From positions 9,191,001-9,255,000 of the forward strand of contig CM065396.1 of assembly GCA_033060915.1 (NCBI GenBank): a DNA stretch of 64,000 bases, read 5' to 3'. How positions within the stretch are numbered: position 1 is the stretch's first letter; the number at the start of each line of letters is the position of its first letter. Below are positions 9,660 to 22,694 of this stretch, piece by piece. The notes beneath the pieces were generated by a model. It saw nothing but the letters and a program-made list of their open reading frames with translations. It had not been told where the DNA came from and searched no databases. The position numbers and the translations under genes are program-made. The DNA is from Euryodendron excelsum (taxonomy: Eukaryota; Streptophyta; Magnoliopsida; Ericales; Pentaphylacaceae).

Positions 9660-12600
9660 CATAAGCACCCCATTTTTTGCCCGTTCGGCAGTCTCCACTC
9701 CATCCAGACTTGTATTCAAGTCAATATAAACGTATCCCAATCTAAATCAACTTTCCAAGTCTAATCCCGTCAATCAATCGCTTCGCGGGCCCTTTGGGCC
9801 CAAATAGAGGCAAAATAATCAAAATGCCCTTGGGGGCATTAATCGGTCAAATTCCAACAGGCATGTCTTTCTAAAGACAATAAGTCCCCCTTTCTAATCT
9901 CATTTCCAATTCCAATTCTAATTAAATTCGCACGCCTTTTGAGAAATTTGATTCCTCAGGCTCTAAGTCTATCTAACAGCTTCCCGAGATCAGGTAGTCT
10001 CGAGAATGATCGCGAACTGTTAGAGTAGCGGAAGTACTCGTAAACATTGCAACTGTTAGAGTGGCAGAAACACTCATAGACAGGTTGATATAAGAAATTG
10101 CTAACACACCCCTGTATCACTGGTCAGCCATTAGAGTGGCGGAAACACTCAAAACCCATGTCAACACCAGTGCTTGCTAGCCCACTCCAGTGAAAAATGA
10201 TCAAACTGCCCCTAGGGCCATTTCCGGCACGTTTCTCGAGAAAGTATCTAAGTCCTCAGAACGGTAAGTCACCTTTTCAGGATTGTCTTAAAGGCAATCC
10301 AGCATGATTAGGTACCTTCTAGTTCGTCTTGGGCCAATTCCGAGACTTTTCGGTCAAGATAACCATTTTGCCCCTAGGCATCCGAGTGCCCCGGGAACCA
10401 CACCGGCTTTGGGTATCCAACTGGTAACCTCCTGATAATGCTTTTTATAGTATTCCCAACCTTTCATTATCACTCTGGATCATTTTGGGTCAATTCCAGC
10501 AAACCCAGTGCAAAATGACAGTTTTGCTCGTAGTGGGCCGGTCGCATTTTCCAACCACACCGGCTCCGGGTATCAAACCGGTAACCTCCTGTGACATTCT
10601 AAATAATGTTTCCAAACCTCGAGTCTTCTTCTGGGACATTCTGAGTCCGTCCTAGTAGCTTTTTGGTCTGATTGACCATTTTGCCCCTAATAGCCCGATC
10701 AACCTTTCCAACACATCTTGACGTCATTCTTCAAGTCCGTTACCCCTGAGACCCTATTCTAAGGGTTCTTGTCCCTTTCCGACATTCCGAGTCATTCGCG
10801 GCCCCTTCAAATCATTCCCGGACCTTCTGAAGCCACTCCTAGTAAAGCCAGGCTAAAAATTGCATGGTAGTTACTAGTACAAGTTCCCAAATCTTCCGAA
10901 GATACGTTGCTTACCGACTTAAAAACTTTCCTAAGTGGCTTGCACGACTACTACCAAGCCAAATTTTGGCTTGGCGCCACTACTAGTGGGCCTAGATGGA
11001 TTTTTGGCCTAGCGCCACTGCAACAGGCGCCAAGTCATTCTCCTTTCTATAAATACAGAAACTCTTCCAAGATGAAAGGGGTCCGCAAACTCATTCTAAA
11101 AATCCTATTTTTCAATATATAGAGCTCGTAGCCTCCCTAAATCCTAGTTTTCTTTAGGTTTTCCAAACCGTAGCCCCCATACAAAAACCCTAGCTCTCAC
11201 ATACTCCCATACACTCATATACACTCATACACTAGCCTCCAAAGCCTCCATTGAAGACTTGAAGTCTTGCAACCCGAAGCTCTCGAAGATCAAGACAAGT
11301 TCCCAAAGATCAAGACAAAGACTGAAGTAGAGACCGAAGCACAGCAAGAAAAACAAAGAGCGCAAAGCAAAGCAAAATAAAGAAGATACAAGGTAGGCTC
11401 TCTATTTAAGTTTACACATCTTCCCCCTCTCTCTTCTCTCTCTAAACCCACTTGGGTTTTCTTCTATTTTAATCCCCCACCTTCTTCCCCCCCTTTCTTG
11501 CATGCTTGAAACAAGGGACTTCCTGGTCCATGTGTAGGATGAGGCTATTGGAGGTCACCGTGTCGGGGGCTTTCTTTTAGTCTAACTAGAGACCACGTGG
11601 GTTCGGCCCCCTTGATTATGTGGTGAAGCATTTAACCTTGTATGTTCACGACCCCAACTTGCATTATGCATATCATGATTTTGCATATCTCCAAAATTCG
11701 TTTTTAAACTCGTGTTCGAAACTTGCGTCAAAATCTTCTTTTTCAAAACTTGTTTTCAAAATCACAATCCTAAAGTGATTCTAGCCTTTTCATGGTTAGG
11801 GTTACTTTAGGAAAGTGTTACATTTAAAGTGACCAATATAGTCTATATTTTCAAATTCTTATTGTTTTGAAAACCACTATCTTAGAGTGGTTCTAACCTT
11901 CTTATGGTTAGAGTCGCGTTAGGAAAGTGAGACGTTTTTATGGATTTTTCAAAAAACTCTTTTTTCAAATATATCTTTCTAAAAATCTCTTTTCTAATAC
12001 ACTTTTTGAGAACTCTCTCCAATCTTCTTTCTAAAATTGCTTTCTGAAAACTCCCTCCAAAAATCTATTTTTCAAAACTCCTTTTCAAGCTGCTTTCTAA
12101 AAAGGCTCTCCTCAAAATTCACTTTCTAAAAACGCTCCTTAAGTTTCCTTCCTAACAACTCTTTTCAAAAATCTCTTTTCTAAAAACTCTTTCCTAAAAA
12201 TTCTTTCCAAAAATCTCTTTTCAAAAAATCTCTTCAAATTTCACTTTTTAAAAACTCTTCTCTAGGATTTCCTTCCCAAAATCTCCCTGTCTAAAAATTC
12301 TACTTTCCAAAAAATCTTTCCTTAGAGCCCAAGTCAAACCCTAGAACCAACAATTAGGAAACCCTAATTTTCCAATCTTGTCTCAAAACCTAGGTTTCCA
12401 AAATCTAAATTGTAGGTTTCCAAAACCTATTTTCTACATCAAAACTATAGTCTTCAAAATCTAGGATTTCCAAAACTTCATCTTTCCAATTCCATGTTAA
12501 ATCCAATCTTCCCTTTAGGAAACCAAATCCAATCTCCCCATTTAGGAAAATAGATCCAATTCTCCATTTTTTGAAACAAAATCAAAACACCTCTTTTAGA

Positions 12601-14226
12601 AACAAAATACAATCCTTTGTTTTAGGAAATAGGAATCTCAATCCTTCTAACTCCAAATCTTTCCTAATTCTAATATTTTCTAATCTCATACTTTCCTAAA
12701 CCTTAAGTTTCCAAAACTTAAACTTTTAAATCTTTCCTTAAACTTTAAGCTTCCAAACCTTTCCTAATTCCATACATTTTTAAATTTTGACTTTCCAAAT
12801 CTAAGTTTTCAAATCTTTCTTAAACTCAAACCTTTCCTAAATCTCAAGATTTTCTAAAACTCAAACTTTGAATCTTTCCAAAATTCTAAACTTTCCTAAA
12901 CTTCAAATATTTCTAAATCTAAATCATTCCAAATCTAAAATTTTCTAAACTCAAAACTTTCATATTTTAAAACATTCCAAATTCAAAACTTTCCAATTTC
13001 AATACTTTCCTAAAGTGAAAACTTTCCTATTTCCAAACTTTCCTATTTCAAAATATTTCCAAATCGAATCTTTTCTAATTTGAGAATTTTCCTAAACCAA
13101 AACTTTGCTAATTTTAAAACTTTCCTATTTTAAAACTTCCCTAAATTTGAATCTTTCCTAAATCCAATCTATCCCTAATCTTCCAAGTCCAACATTTGAG
13201 TAAAATCTTTCTAAATCTTAAGTCCTTTCTAAATCCTATCTTTCCTAAGTCTAGGTTTCCCAAAATTTTATCTTTCCAAATCTAGTTCAAGTTCTCTTCC
13301 AAGGGTCAAACCCTCTTTCAAGTTCAATTTTAAGTCTAAGTATAATCCTGATTTCCTAATCTTCCAATTCAAATTCCAACTCAATTCCTTTTTCAAATCA
13401 AAGCTTCTATTTTCTACCGGACTCTTGTCCAAACTACAACTGACCTGATTCCTCAAAAAAGGATACGTAGGCAATTGTCATGGGTGTGGTCACAACCTTT
13501 TTCAAATCTCCAATTCCATAACTTCTTTCAAATTTCCAATTCTATGTTCTATTTCCAACTTCCAATTCCAAAAATCTATTTTCAAATCTTCAATTTCAAT
13601 TTTCTAAACTTTCTTTCCAATTTCAAACTTCAATTCTTCTTTTCCAAATCTATCTCCAAATCAACTCTTTCTATTGCACTTGCATATTATACATCATGTT
13701 AAATTTCTTTTCAAAATTCTTTTATAAAGCGGATAGTTTGGACATTTGTTAATCGAAGGCTTTATTAGGTGACTCTAGGGTGAATAGACATGTAAGTACC
13801 ACAAGAGCGGGGTAGGGTGATAGCTTAGTGCATCTTCCCTACACGTAACCAATCTCCGAACTTAGAATTACTATTTTCAAAAGACCAAAATGGAGTTATT
13901 TTCAAGAAAGGGCTTGCATATTTTCTAAAGGTTGCCAAACAACCTATTTTCTTAAAAACCCTCACTTGAGGAAGTATTTTCAAAATCATTTTCAAAAACC
14001 CTAAGTGCAGTCTTCGAATTGTGCTTAGGTTTTAGGTGACCTAACTCACCTTAATCAAGTTAGGTGGTGACTCCAAAATGTTTTCCAAGAGCCCTTTATT
14101 CAAATCAATTTTCAATTCAAACATAGTCACACTCATTCTTCTAGGAGGGTGAGTTCTAACGAGAAAGTACAGTATTTTTTCTGCTTGTGTGTGTATTCCT
14201 CGAGTGCGAAAAATCTGAACGCGACA
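9660..14226 (+). mobile_element. Solo LTR B of the giant-LTR family (4567 bp)
   Basis: It ends ACGCGACA, and ACATG flanks it on both sides (9655-9659 and 14227-14231). The start reads CATAAGCACCCC where the family has TGTAAGCACCCC, so both terminal bases carry transitions and the canonical TG is lost. U3, TATA (11047-11055), telo-boxes, pyrimidine tract and conserved end block are in the same order as in A. By eye, B is closer to A than to C, so B is not the 5' partner of C. It landed just beyond the stop codon of element 1's antisense ORF. Confidence 0.88.
10935..11060 (+). promoter_or_regulatory. LTR B core promoter
   Basis: CTATAAATA lies at 11047-11055, preceded by AGCGCCAC-n-AGGCGCC (about 11011-11032) and a degenerate CCACTACTAGTGG palindrome (10977-10989). 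Confidence 0.6.
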
Positions 14227-14231
14227 ACATG

Positions 14232-15925
14232 CAGGAATCAATGAATCTAAGAGCGAGGGGCAAACATGTATCGCTGTCCATCATCATCAAAAGAGGAGTC
14301 AACTAGGGAGGGATCAATTGGCTCTACACCCGCAAGAAGAGTACTCGAAGAAGTAGCAACTGTCAATAATCTGAGATGACCCAGCTCGTAGTCTGCACAT
14401 CTGGCCAGGAGCATATCCCTCTTCTGGGTAAGGGACTCCATGGCCTATCGCAAAGACTGAATATCCACGATATCATCCTTCGGGGGAGTAGAAACGTTTG
14501 GGACACCTCGTGGCTGCTTATGTCACATCGAAGTACTCAAGGGTGAGCCATCATGTGTCGATCTGGCCGCCACTAGCTGCATCTCTAGAGAAGCAACCTC
14601 AGTGTCTCTCGTCCTCAACCGATCATGCAATACCTGTATCAACCGTAGGTTTTGCCACCTGTGACGATGCCCTTGAACAATCATAGCTGTTAAGAAGTTT
14701 ATGTACCCCACAAGAGGTAAAGGAGTCTCAAAGAGTAGATCCCTAAGCCTGCTAGGACCTAACACGTATCGTTGGAGCCAATAGTGTAGTTCTCAGTCTT
14801 AAGGGGCATGTCAGAAAATGGACTATCATCATCCACGTGAGGAAGCAAGGACCTCCATGTATCTACAACTCTCTTTACCAATGCTCTTAGGATTGACGCC
14901 TCAAATACAAGGGTAAACTCAGTCACAGATGCTAGATAGGGGATATCCTAACTCCTACTAAGCTATCACAAAACTCGAATCCCAAAGAAAGGGGTAATGC
15001 CCCGTAGGCTCGCTAAGGGCACGAAGACCCTCTGAAAGGGTCAAACTTTCAAGCAGTACTTACCAACCGACCCTGAATACCATATGACTGTGTCCGATCT
15101 TATACTCAGAAGATAGTAAGCCCAGGCCGCAGCAGTCCGTGGGAACCTCCCCTCATCCGCCATAGCTCTCTAGGTTCTCGCTAAGGAGCGTATATGGTCA
15201 AGCTTAGGATACTATGTATGTTGGAATAAAGGAGTAACAAATAAATGCTTGATCGCCCAAAGTTGGAAGGGCGCAACGCATCCTCGAAAATGAGCATCAG
15301 CCATTTGCTGAAATCTGATAAGGCTCACAAAGGTCTCCCCCACAACCATGGGAGTATAGGAGTGCCCCTTACGAATCATGGCGAGAAGTGCACATAATCG
15401 ACAGTCAACTAAATCATCTCCTCATGGAAACATTAAGAAGTTTAGAAGAAGCAGCGCTAGAGTAACCATGCGAAAAACAGACTAGTCTTGAGAAGTATGC
15501 CAATCACCCAAATGAGCCCTCATACCTGTCGTGAACTCAAAGTGGGAAAAGAGGAACTCCACTGGAACACAAGAAAACTAGGGCAGAAAGGTAGACAAAA
15601 GAACTGCACATCGGAGCCCAAGCTAGGATGAGGCAACCATGATGTAACCGTCAGGGAAGATAGGTCCTACAATGTCAGTAGAATCATCTCGAAAACCAAG
15701 GAAAAACCATACTCGTGAGGAGTAGGGCTAAGCTCGCACTCCCCGAAGTGAAAAAGAGACAAGCTAGGCTGCCAAAAAGGAATCATTACCTCCATGAATC
15801 CCGGAATGAGCTGCACCGTTAGGAGTGAGGCTACTCAACCAAAGGACCAGCGAAAAATATCCTGCTCGTCCTACGGATAGCTGCCATGCGAAGCTCTTAG
15901 CTGACTCAAAATCGCGCCTGTCATC
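14232..15925 (-). pseudogene. Antisense ORF of element 1, main exon (decayed)
   Basis: On the minus strand an ATG at 15924-15922 follows TTCAG|G, a splice-acceptor-like site. The reading begins MTGAILSQLRASHGSYP and continues, with stops and shifts, through GECELSPTPHEYGF (near 15740), a cysteine- and leucine-rich middle, a RGITPFFGIRVL block (near 14985) and a charged C-terminal part (LRLIQVLHDRLRTRDTEV, 14600-14660; ending APRS-stop at 14247). It aligns block by block with the plus-strand ORF at 52517-53345. Extra antisense ORFs before the 3' LTR are known in Tat elements. The layout recalls plant DUF7745-type or mobile-domain proteins from memory only. The function is unknown. Confidence 0.55.
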
Positions 15926-17261
15926 CTGAAGATCAAGGTAAGAATATCGACATAACGTAAGTATAACTCACAAAGGGAAAAGAGATAAGAAGTAAAAAAA
16001 AGGAAGAAAGGGAAACAATAAAAAAATAAAAAATAAAAATAGAAAAAAGATTTCAAATGATGAGTCAAAATGAATTTCCTACACATTTACATTTTAAAAT
16101 TCTAGTTTGAAGTCAAAATGAATTTCCTATACATTTTGTCTTTTAAAAGGAAAAATTTCAACTCTCGAATCAAAATGAATTTCCTATACATTTTTCTTTC
16201 AAAAGATTTTCAATTTTCGAGTCAAAATGAATTTTCTAAATATTTTGCTTTCAAATTTTAGGTTGAAATGAATTGTCTACATGTTCTGTCCAAAATTTCA
16301 AAATGACTTCTAATTTAAAATTGACTTTCAAAATTAAATCTAAAAATTTTCCAATCAAAGTCCATCTCAAGCTTCTACTCCAAAAGAGTTCTATTCCAAC
16401 CAAGGCCTTCTAAAACTTCCTCCTTCGAAAAGTCTTCATGAAAATTAAAATTTCTTAAATTTTCAAATCTTCCAAAATTTCTATCCTTGAGTTTTCTTAA
16501 GTCAAAATCCATTTTCAAATCTTTCAAAAAATCTTCCTTAAAAGTTTTTATTCAAAATTCCATTTGCAAAAGTCTTCCTAAATATTTCTTCTAATAGTTT
16601 TAGGCTCCCTTGAGTTTTTCGGGGTCTTCTCTGCCAAAAAGGCCCAGCCTACAGCGGTTTTATATCTTTGCCCTTCAAAAAGATTCTATTTAAAAAATTC
16701 TCTAACTCTTCTATGAATGTTGAAAATTTTCGGCAGAATTCTATTTAAAAACAGTCCTTACAATACCCATGGCACTAGAACCAAACACAAACCATGCACT
16801 TCAAAGTTTTCACAAAATTTCTCAAAATCATTTCATATGTTTTCTAAAATATTCTCATATTTTTCTAAATATTAACTCTAATAGTTTCACCAATTTCTTA
16901 AATTTTATTAATTTTCTCAATTTTTCAAGTATTTTTCTATTTTTCAAAAAATAAAAAATCACTAAGTTTTCAAAAAATCACGAAACTTCACATAGTTATT
17001 AAACACATTTTTCTAAGGTACACAGTATAAAAATCTAGCCAGACAACTCAATGCCCAAGGCTATGGGAACAAACCTCCAATTCCTGCAGAAACCCTCTTT
17101 ACGTAAAAATGTAAAATCACTCAAATTTAATCAAATAAGCACCTAAATGCAAAAATAACTTTGCCAAAGTGTTCAAAACATTTCAAAACATAAATTTCCA
17201 CTATTCACATGACTCAAACGGAGTTGTATACATCAAAATCAACATAAAATAAAAAACTCAC
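15926..17261 (-). other. Putative intron of the antisense gene (element 1)
   Basis: The donor-like site GAG|GTGAGT reads on the minus strand at 17262/17261 and the acceptor-like TTCAG at 15930-15926. The same donor (AAG|GTGAGT) and a CAG|GATG acceptor occur at the equivalent places in the copy at 51401-52281. The interval is AT-rich with a TTTGAAATC-type low-complexity core and no ORF. Confidence 0.45.
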
Positions 17262-17632
17262 CTCTTAGAGTTCTCCGGCGAAATTTTCTCTTCCGACAAC
17301 TTTTCTGGCAACAGTGATTACTTTGGGCAACCCTTTGTGGTCTCCGAAGAGCACCTTTCAATGTCGAAGTCATTTTCCTCGTAAAAGCTTATGCACTCTT
17401 AGAAAATCTGGCAAACCCGTGAACGTTCAAATTAGAAATTTTTCTAGTTTTGTTTCTAAGCCTAGCCCCAACTGTCAAGTTCCAGGCAGTTTGCCTCTTT
17501 CCCACCAAAACTCAATTTCAAACACCTCCTCGAGCCGAATACCCATTTCTCAAGTTCCAGTTTTCAAAATTTTCCTAAGTCCCTTCCTTTAACCGCCTCA
17601 TGAACAACATGGAACTCTTACTTTATCGTTTT
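17262..17632 (-). other. Putative leader exon and promoter region of the antisense gene (element 1)
   Basis: Just upstream of the donor, minus-strand words (CCGG, GGAAGAGA, ATTTC) align with the sequence before the donor at 51401 in the minus-oriented copy. The GGCGCC palindromes seen upstream of that copy and of element J's stub are not recognisable here, so this promoter is probably decayed. No coding potential was assigned. Confidence 0.35.
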
Positions 17633-17664
17633 CTATCTTCGACAAACAAAGATAGAGAGGCAGC
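17633..17664 (+). promoter_or_regulatory. Hairpin and polypurine tract before 3' LTR C
   Basis: CTATCTTCG (17633-17641) pairs with CAAAGATAG (17647-17655) across a 5-nt loop, with one mismatch. The purine-rich AGAGGCAGC then abuts the LTR at 17665. The polypurine tract primes plus-strand cDNA synthesis. The same hairpin-then-PPT order is found beside LTR G (50935-50972). Confidence 0.65.
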
Positions 17665-20600
17665 TATAAGCACTTTATTTTTTTTCGCTCAGCAATCTCC
17701 AGTCTGTTAAAACTTGTATTCAAGTCAATATGGACATATTCCTGTTCAAACCAGTTTTCTAGACATAATCGAGTCAATCAATCGCTTCTCAATGACCCAA
17801 ATAAAGGCAAAATGACCAAAATGCCCTTGAGGTATTGTCCAGTCCAAATTCATTGGGCACATCTTCTCAAAGATAGTAAGTCCCCGTTTCAATCTCAATT
17901 CCAAGATCAAAACCCACTTCAAGTCTAATTCCAGTTCAAATCAAATTCGGCTTGCCTTTCTAGAAAGTTAATCCTTTAAGCAGTAAGACAATTCAACCTG
18001 GCAAGTTTCTAGAGAAAACTCTTCAGAATGGTGAGTCCCTTCAAACCAGTTAACCGAGACGAGACCCTAAGTCCCTGAGATGGTAGAACGGTCCACCTTT
18101 GGCGCCTGTTAGCTCGCCAATAAAGAAATATTCGTTATTTGGCACGTTGTTTGGGAAAAATGATTCCTCTAACGATAAGTCCACCTAGCAGCTTCCCGAG
18201 ATCAAGCAGTCTTCAGAATGAACACGAATTGTCAAAGTGGCAGAAACACTCGTAAACATTGCAACTGTCAAAGTGGTGAAAACACTTGTAAACATCGCAA
18301 CCATCAGAGTAGCAGAAACATTCATAAACAGGTCAATACTGGGAATTGCCAACAAACCCCCTATGTCACGGGACCGAAATTGCCCCTTTGGAAACCAACT
18401 CGTCAAAGACTGTCAGACTGACAAAAGCACTCAAAACCCGGGTCAACAGTAGTGCCTGCTAGCCCACTCCGGTAAAAATGACCAAACTGCCCCTTGGGCT
18501 ATTTTCGGCAAGTTTCTTGAGAAATTACCTAAGTCCTCAAAATGATAAATCCACCCTTCCAAGATTGTCCCAAAGGCGATCCGACATGCTTAAGTGCCTT
18601 CCAGTCGATTCCGAGCCCATTCCAGGACCATTCAGTTAAAATGACCATTTTGCCCCTAGGCATCTGAGTGCCTTTGGGAACCACATCGGCTTTAGGTATC
18701 AAATCGGTAATCTCCCGAGAATTCTTCTTATATTATTCCTGGCCTTCCATTATCTTTCTGGATCATTTCGAGTCCACTCCAGCAAGCCTGGTGCAAAAAT
18801 GACAGTTTTGCCCTTGGCGGGCTAGTCACCTTTTCCATCCACACTGGATATGGGTATCAAACCGGCACTCCCTTAGAGCACTCTGGATGGTGTTTCCAAT
18901 CGTCAAATCTGCTCGTGGATTATTCCGAGTCCATTCCGGTGGTTTTCTAGTCTAGTTGACCATTTTGCCCTTAATAGTCTGATCAACAATTTTGAAATTA
19001 TTTTTCAAGTCCGTTACACTTGGGACACTATTTCAAGGGTTTCCACCCATTTTCAGCTTTTCGAACCAATCCCGACCTTCCAGAACATTCCCGGACCTTC
19101 CGGAGTCACTCCTAGTGAAGCTAGACTAAAAAATGCATGGTAGTCACTAAGATAGGCGCCCAAATCTTCTGCCTTGCGTATCAAGGGTCGAAGATACGTT
19201 TCTTGCCGCCTTAAAATATTTCCTAAGTGCTGGAGCCACCAAAAAATGTCCTAGCGCCACTACTAATGGTGCCAATAAGATTGTAAGCCTAGCGCTAGTG
19301 CAACAGGTGCCAGGTTAATTTTTTATCTATAAATACAGAGCCTCTTCCTTGCATGAAAAAGGTCGGCAATCTAACTCTATAAACTCTCTCTCTCTCTCGA
19401 TATACAGTCCTCAAACTCTCTCCAAACCCTGGCTTTCTTAGCCTTCCTCAAGCTCTAGCATACATACACTCAATACGCGCCTATACGAGCCTCTAAGCCG
19501 ACCATTGAAGACTTAAGGTGCTGCCATCTCGAAGCTCTCGCAGATCAAGGCGAAGTGAAGCAAACAAATCAAAGGAGACACAAGGTTGGTTTTCTATTTA
19601 CGTTTATGCAATTCCCCCCTATCTCTTTTCTCTCCTAACCCACTTGGGTTTTCTTCTATTTTAATCCTCTATCTTCTTCTCCCCTTCCTTGCATGCTTGA
19701 AAGAAGGGAATCCCCGGTATATGTGTAGGAAGAATGGTTAAAAGTCACTATGTCAGGCGCTTTTCTCTAATTTGACCTTAGACCATGTGGATTCGGCCCC
19801 CTTGATTATGTGGTGAAGCCTAAACCTTGTATGTTCATGACCCTATTTGCATTGTGCATATCATACTCATGCATCTTTTCAAAATTGTTTTCTAAACTTG
19901 TTTTAAAAATTTGCATCAAAATCTCTTTCAGAACTTACATTAAAATGTTCTTCTTCCAAACATGTTTTCAAAAATCACAACCTTAAGATAATTCTAACCA
20001 CTCCATGGTTAGGATTATTTTAGGAAAGTGTTACATAAGTTTTGGGTGTAGACCCTAAAATTGTTTTCATAAAAATGACAACCTTAAGGTGATTCTAGCC
20101 ATTCCATTGGTTAGGGTTGCTTTAGGAAAGTGTTATATTTAAAGTGACTATCATGACCCATATTTTCAAATCTTTGTTGTTTTCAAAACCACCATCCTAA
20201 AATGGTTCTAATCTTTCTATGATTATAGTTGTTTTAGGAAAGTAAGATATTTTTAGAGATTTGTAAAAGTTCATATTCCATTATCTTTCCAAATCACTTT
20301 TTGAAAATCTCCTTTCTAAAATCTCTTTCTTAAACTTACTTTCCAAAAATCTCTTTTTTCCAAATCTCGTTTCAAACTTACTTTTCTAAAAACTCTTTTC
20401 AAAATATCCATTTCTAAAAACTCTCTTCAAAATTTTACTTTCTAAAAACACACTCCAAGTTTCCTTCCTAGAAACTCCCTTCAAAATATTTACTTTCCAA
20501 AATCTGTTTTTCTTAAAGTCCAAGTCAAGCCGTAGAGCCAATGATTAGGAAACCCTAATTTCCACTCTCGTTTTCCACATCCAATCATAGTTTTCTAAAA

Positions 20601-22414
20601 TTCTATTTTCTACATCCAACTCTTAGGTTTCCTAAACCTCCTTTTCATGTCAAATCATAAACTTCTAAATCCAGGTTTTTCAAAATTTATCCTTTCCAAA
20701 TTCCATGTCAAATCTAGTCTTCCAACTTAGGGAGCCAAATCAATCCTCCGTTTTTTGAAACAAAATCAAATCATCTCTTCGTGAAAATAGAAATCAAATC
20801 TTTCTTAATTCAATCATTTCCTAATTCTAAACTTTCCTAACGTCAAACCTTTCCAAATTTCAAATTTTCCAATCTTTCTAAATTTAAACCTTTCCTAATT
20901 TGTAGACTTTCGAAATCCTTCTTAAATTAAACTTTACAAATTCCAATTCCCTTTTAGATTGAAATCTTTCTAAAACCAAAGCTTTCGTAATTTCAAAGTT
21001 TTCTAAATTCAAAACTTTTCTAAGTTTAAACTTTCTAAAATGAAACTTTCCTGAATTGGCACTTTTGTAATTCTAAAGTTTTTCAAAGTCCAATCTTTCC
21101 TAGACCCTAACTTTTCTAAATCTTTTCAAAGTCAAGTTTTCCAAATCAAATATAATTTATTTAAAAAAAAATCCTTCTTAAAATCCAACTTTCGAATCTT
21201 TCCTAAATCGAATATTTCCTAATATGAATATTTTCTAATTCAAACATTTCCTAATTTGAACCTTCCTCATTCAACTATGTGTTTCAATCTTAGTTAACCT
21301 AAACCCTATGAGGCATAAACCCTAGTTCAATCCTAACCCTTAGAGTTAGGAAGCTCCGACTCTTTTCTAAAAATTCTTTTCCAAACCAAGATGGTTTTCT
21401 AATTTCAAACTTTAAAATGTTTTCAAATCTCTATCTTTCCAAATCTAGTCCAAGTTTTTTTTTCAAGGGTCAAATCCTTTTTGAAGTTTAATTATAGGTC
21501 TAAGTTCAATCTCGATTCCAATCTTGCATTCTATGTTTCAAAACAAACTCTTTTTCCAATCAAAATCTTCTATTTTCAATCAGACTTTAGTCCAAACTAT
21601 GACTAACCGGATTCTTAAAAAGGGATGCGTAGGCAACCCTTATGGGTGCGATTATAACCTTTTTCAAGTTTCTAATTCCAAAATCTATTTTCAAATCCTT
21701 GTTTCCAATTTTAAAACTCTTTTTTGAAAATCAACTCTATTTTTTCTCAAACCTTCTTTCAAAATCAAGTATTTTTTAATCTATTTCCAAAATCAAATCT
21801 AGTCTTTTCAAATCTATTTCTAAAATCACATTAAGTCTTTTCAAATCTACTTACAAAACTAAATCAAATTCTTGCACTTGCATACCATGCATCATGTCAA
21901 CTTATTTCTAAAGTTCTTTTCAAAAGTGGATAGTTTTGGACAATTGTTAATTAAAGATTCCAAATGAGTGAACCTAGGGTGAATAGATATGTAGATATTG
22001 CAAGGGCAGGGTAGGGTGATGGCTTAGTGCGTCTTCCCTACACGTAACCAATCTCCAAACCTAGGTCACTGTTTTCAAAGACCAAATGGAGTTATTTTCA
22101 AAAAAGGGCTTAAATCTTTTCAAAGGTTGCCAAACAACCAATTTTTTTAAAAGGCCTCTCTTGAGGAAGTTTTCAAAATTTTTTAAAAAATCTTAAGTGT
22201 AATCTTCGGATTGTGCTTAGTTTTTTTAGGTGACCTAACTCACCTTCATCAAGTTAAGTGGCGACTCCAAATTATTTTTCTAAAGCCCTAAATCAAATCA
22301 AATTTTCAATTCAAAGCTAGTCACACTCGTCCTTCTAGGAGGATGAGTTCTAATGAGAGAGCACTATGTTTTTCTACCTTGTCTTTTTCGAGAGCAAAAA
22401 ATCAGGGCGCAACA
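17665..22414 (+). mobile_element. LTR C: 3' LTR of element 1 (4750 bp)
   Basis: It starts TATAAGCACTTTATTTTTT (family TGTAAGCACCCC, decayed) and ends GGGCGCAACA. The internal sequence before it (aORF, hairpin, PPT) matches the internal sequence beside LTR G, so C is a 3' LTR and not a solo LTR. TATA box at 19327-19335; conserved end block about 22050-22414. By eye it is the most diverged of the long copies apart from F and J, which fits an old element that later received A and B. CATCA at 22415-22419 is the presumed right target-site copy. Confidence 0.8.
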
Positions 22415-22482
22415 CATCATCATCGTCATCTCCAGCCGATGGCTACCCCTCATTGTCATAGCAAGCATCTCCTGGAGCATAG
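22415..22482 (-). pseudogene. Athila downstream ORF, distal fragment
   Basis: This 68-bp piece lies between LTR C and solo LTR D. On the minus strand it continues the reading frame that runs from 34313 down to 33267, once D is removed. It ends at the insertion site of element 1; the rest of the ORF lies left of the window. Confidence 0.5.
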
Positions 22483-22694
22483 TGTAAGCACCCCATTTTT
22501 TACCGCTCGGCAATCTATACTCCGTCCAGACTTGTTTTTAAGTCATTGTGAGCGTATTCTAACCAAAAACAACTTTCAAAGTCCATATCCCGTCTATCCT
22601 TCGCCTCGCGGGCCCACCAGGCCCAAATAGAGGCAAAATTACCAAAATGCCCTTAGCGGCATTGTTTCTTTCCAATTCTAACTCCAATCCCACT

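Larger units (their letters stand above)
1..22414 (+). mobile_element. Element 1: Tat-lineage Ty3/Gypsy element with giant LTRs, 5'-truncated by window edge
   Basis: Seen in order on the + strand: protease, G-patch, RT, RNase H, second RNase H, integrase (1-4454), a spacer, a minus-strand ORF, a hairpin with polypurine tract, and a 4.75-kb LTR (C). The 5' LTR, PBS and gag lie left of the window. Two solo LTRs (A and B) interrupt the spacer. Once they are removed, the segments 4455-5078, 9102-9654 and 14232-17664 read as one 3' internal region. A second RNase H between RT-RNase H and integrase, plus an antisense ORF before the 3' LTR, is the known plan of the plant Tat group (Ogre, Grande, Retand). 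CATCA (22415-22419) after LTR C should be one half of its target-site duplication; the other half is outside the window. Joining pol and LTR C into one element is inference from order and orientation. Confidence 0.75.

Noticed and set aside
5079..14226. A and B as the two LTRs of one element with a ~560-bp internal region
   Set aside because: Each has its own 5-bp duplication (CTAAG and ACATG), and the sequence between them continues element 1's spacer.
14498..14686. Plus-strand ORF opposite the antisense gene of element 1
   Set aside because: It is the shadow of the minus-strand reading, which is the one conserved with the GH copy.
9660..22414. B and C as an LTR pair
   Set aside because: B has its own target duplication and is closer to A than to C; C's neighbouring sequence is the 3' end of element 1.
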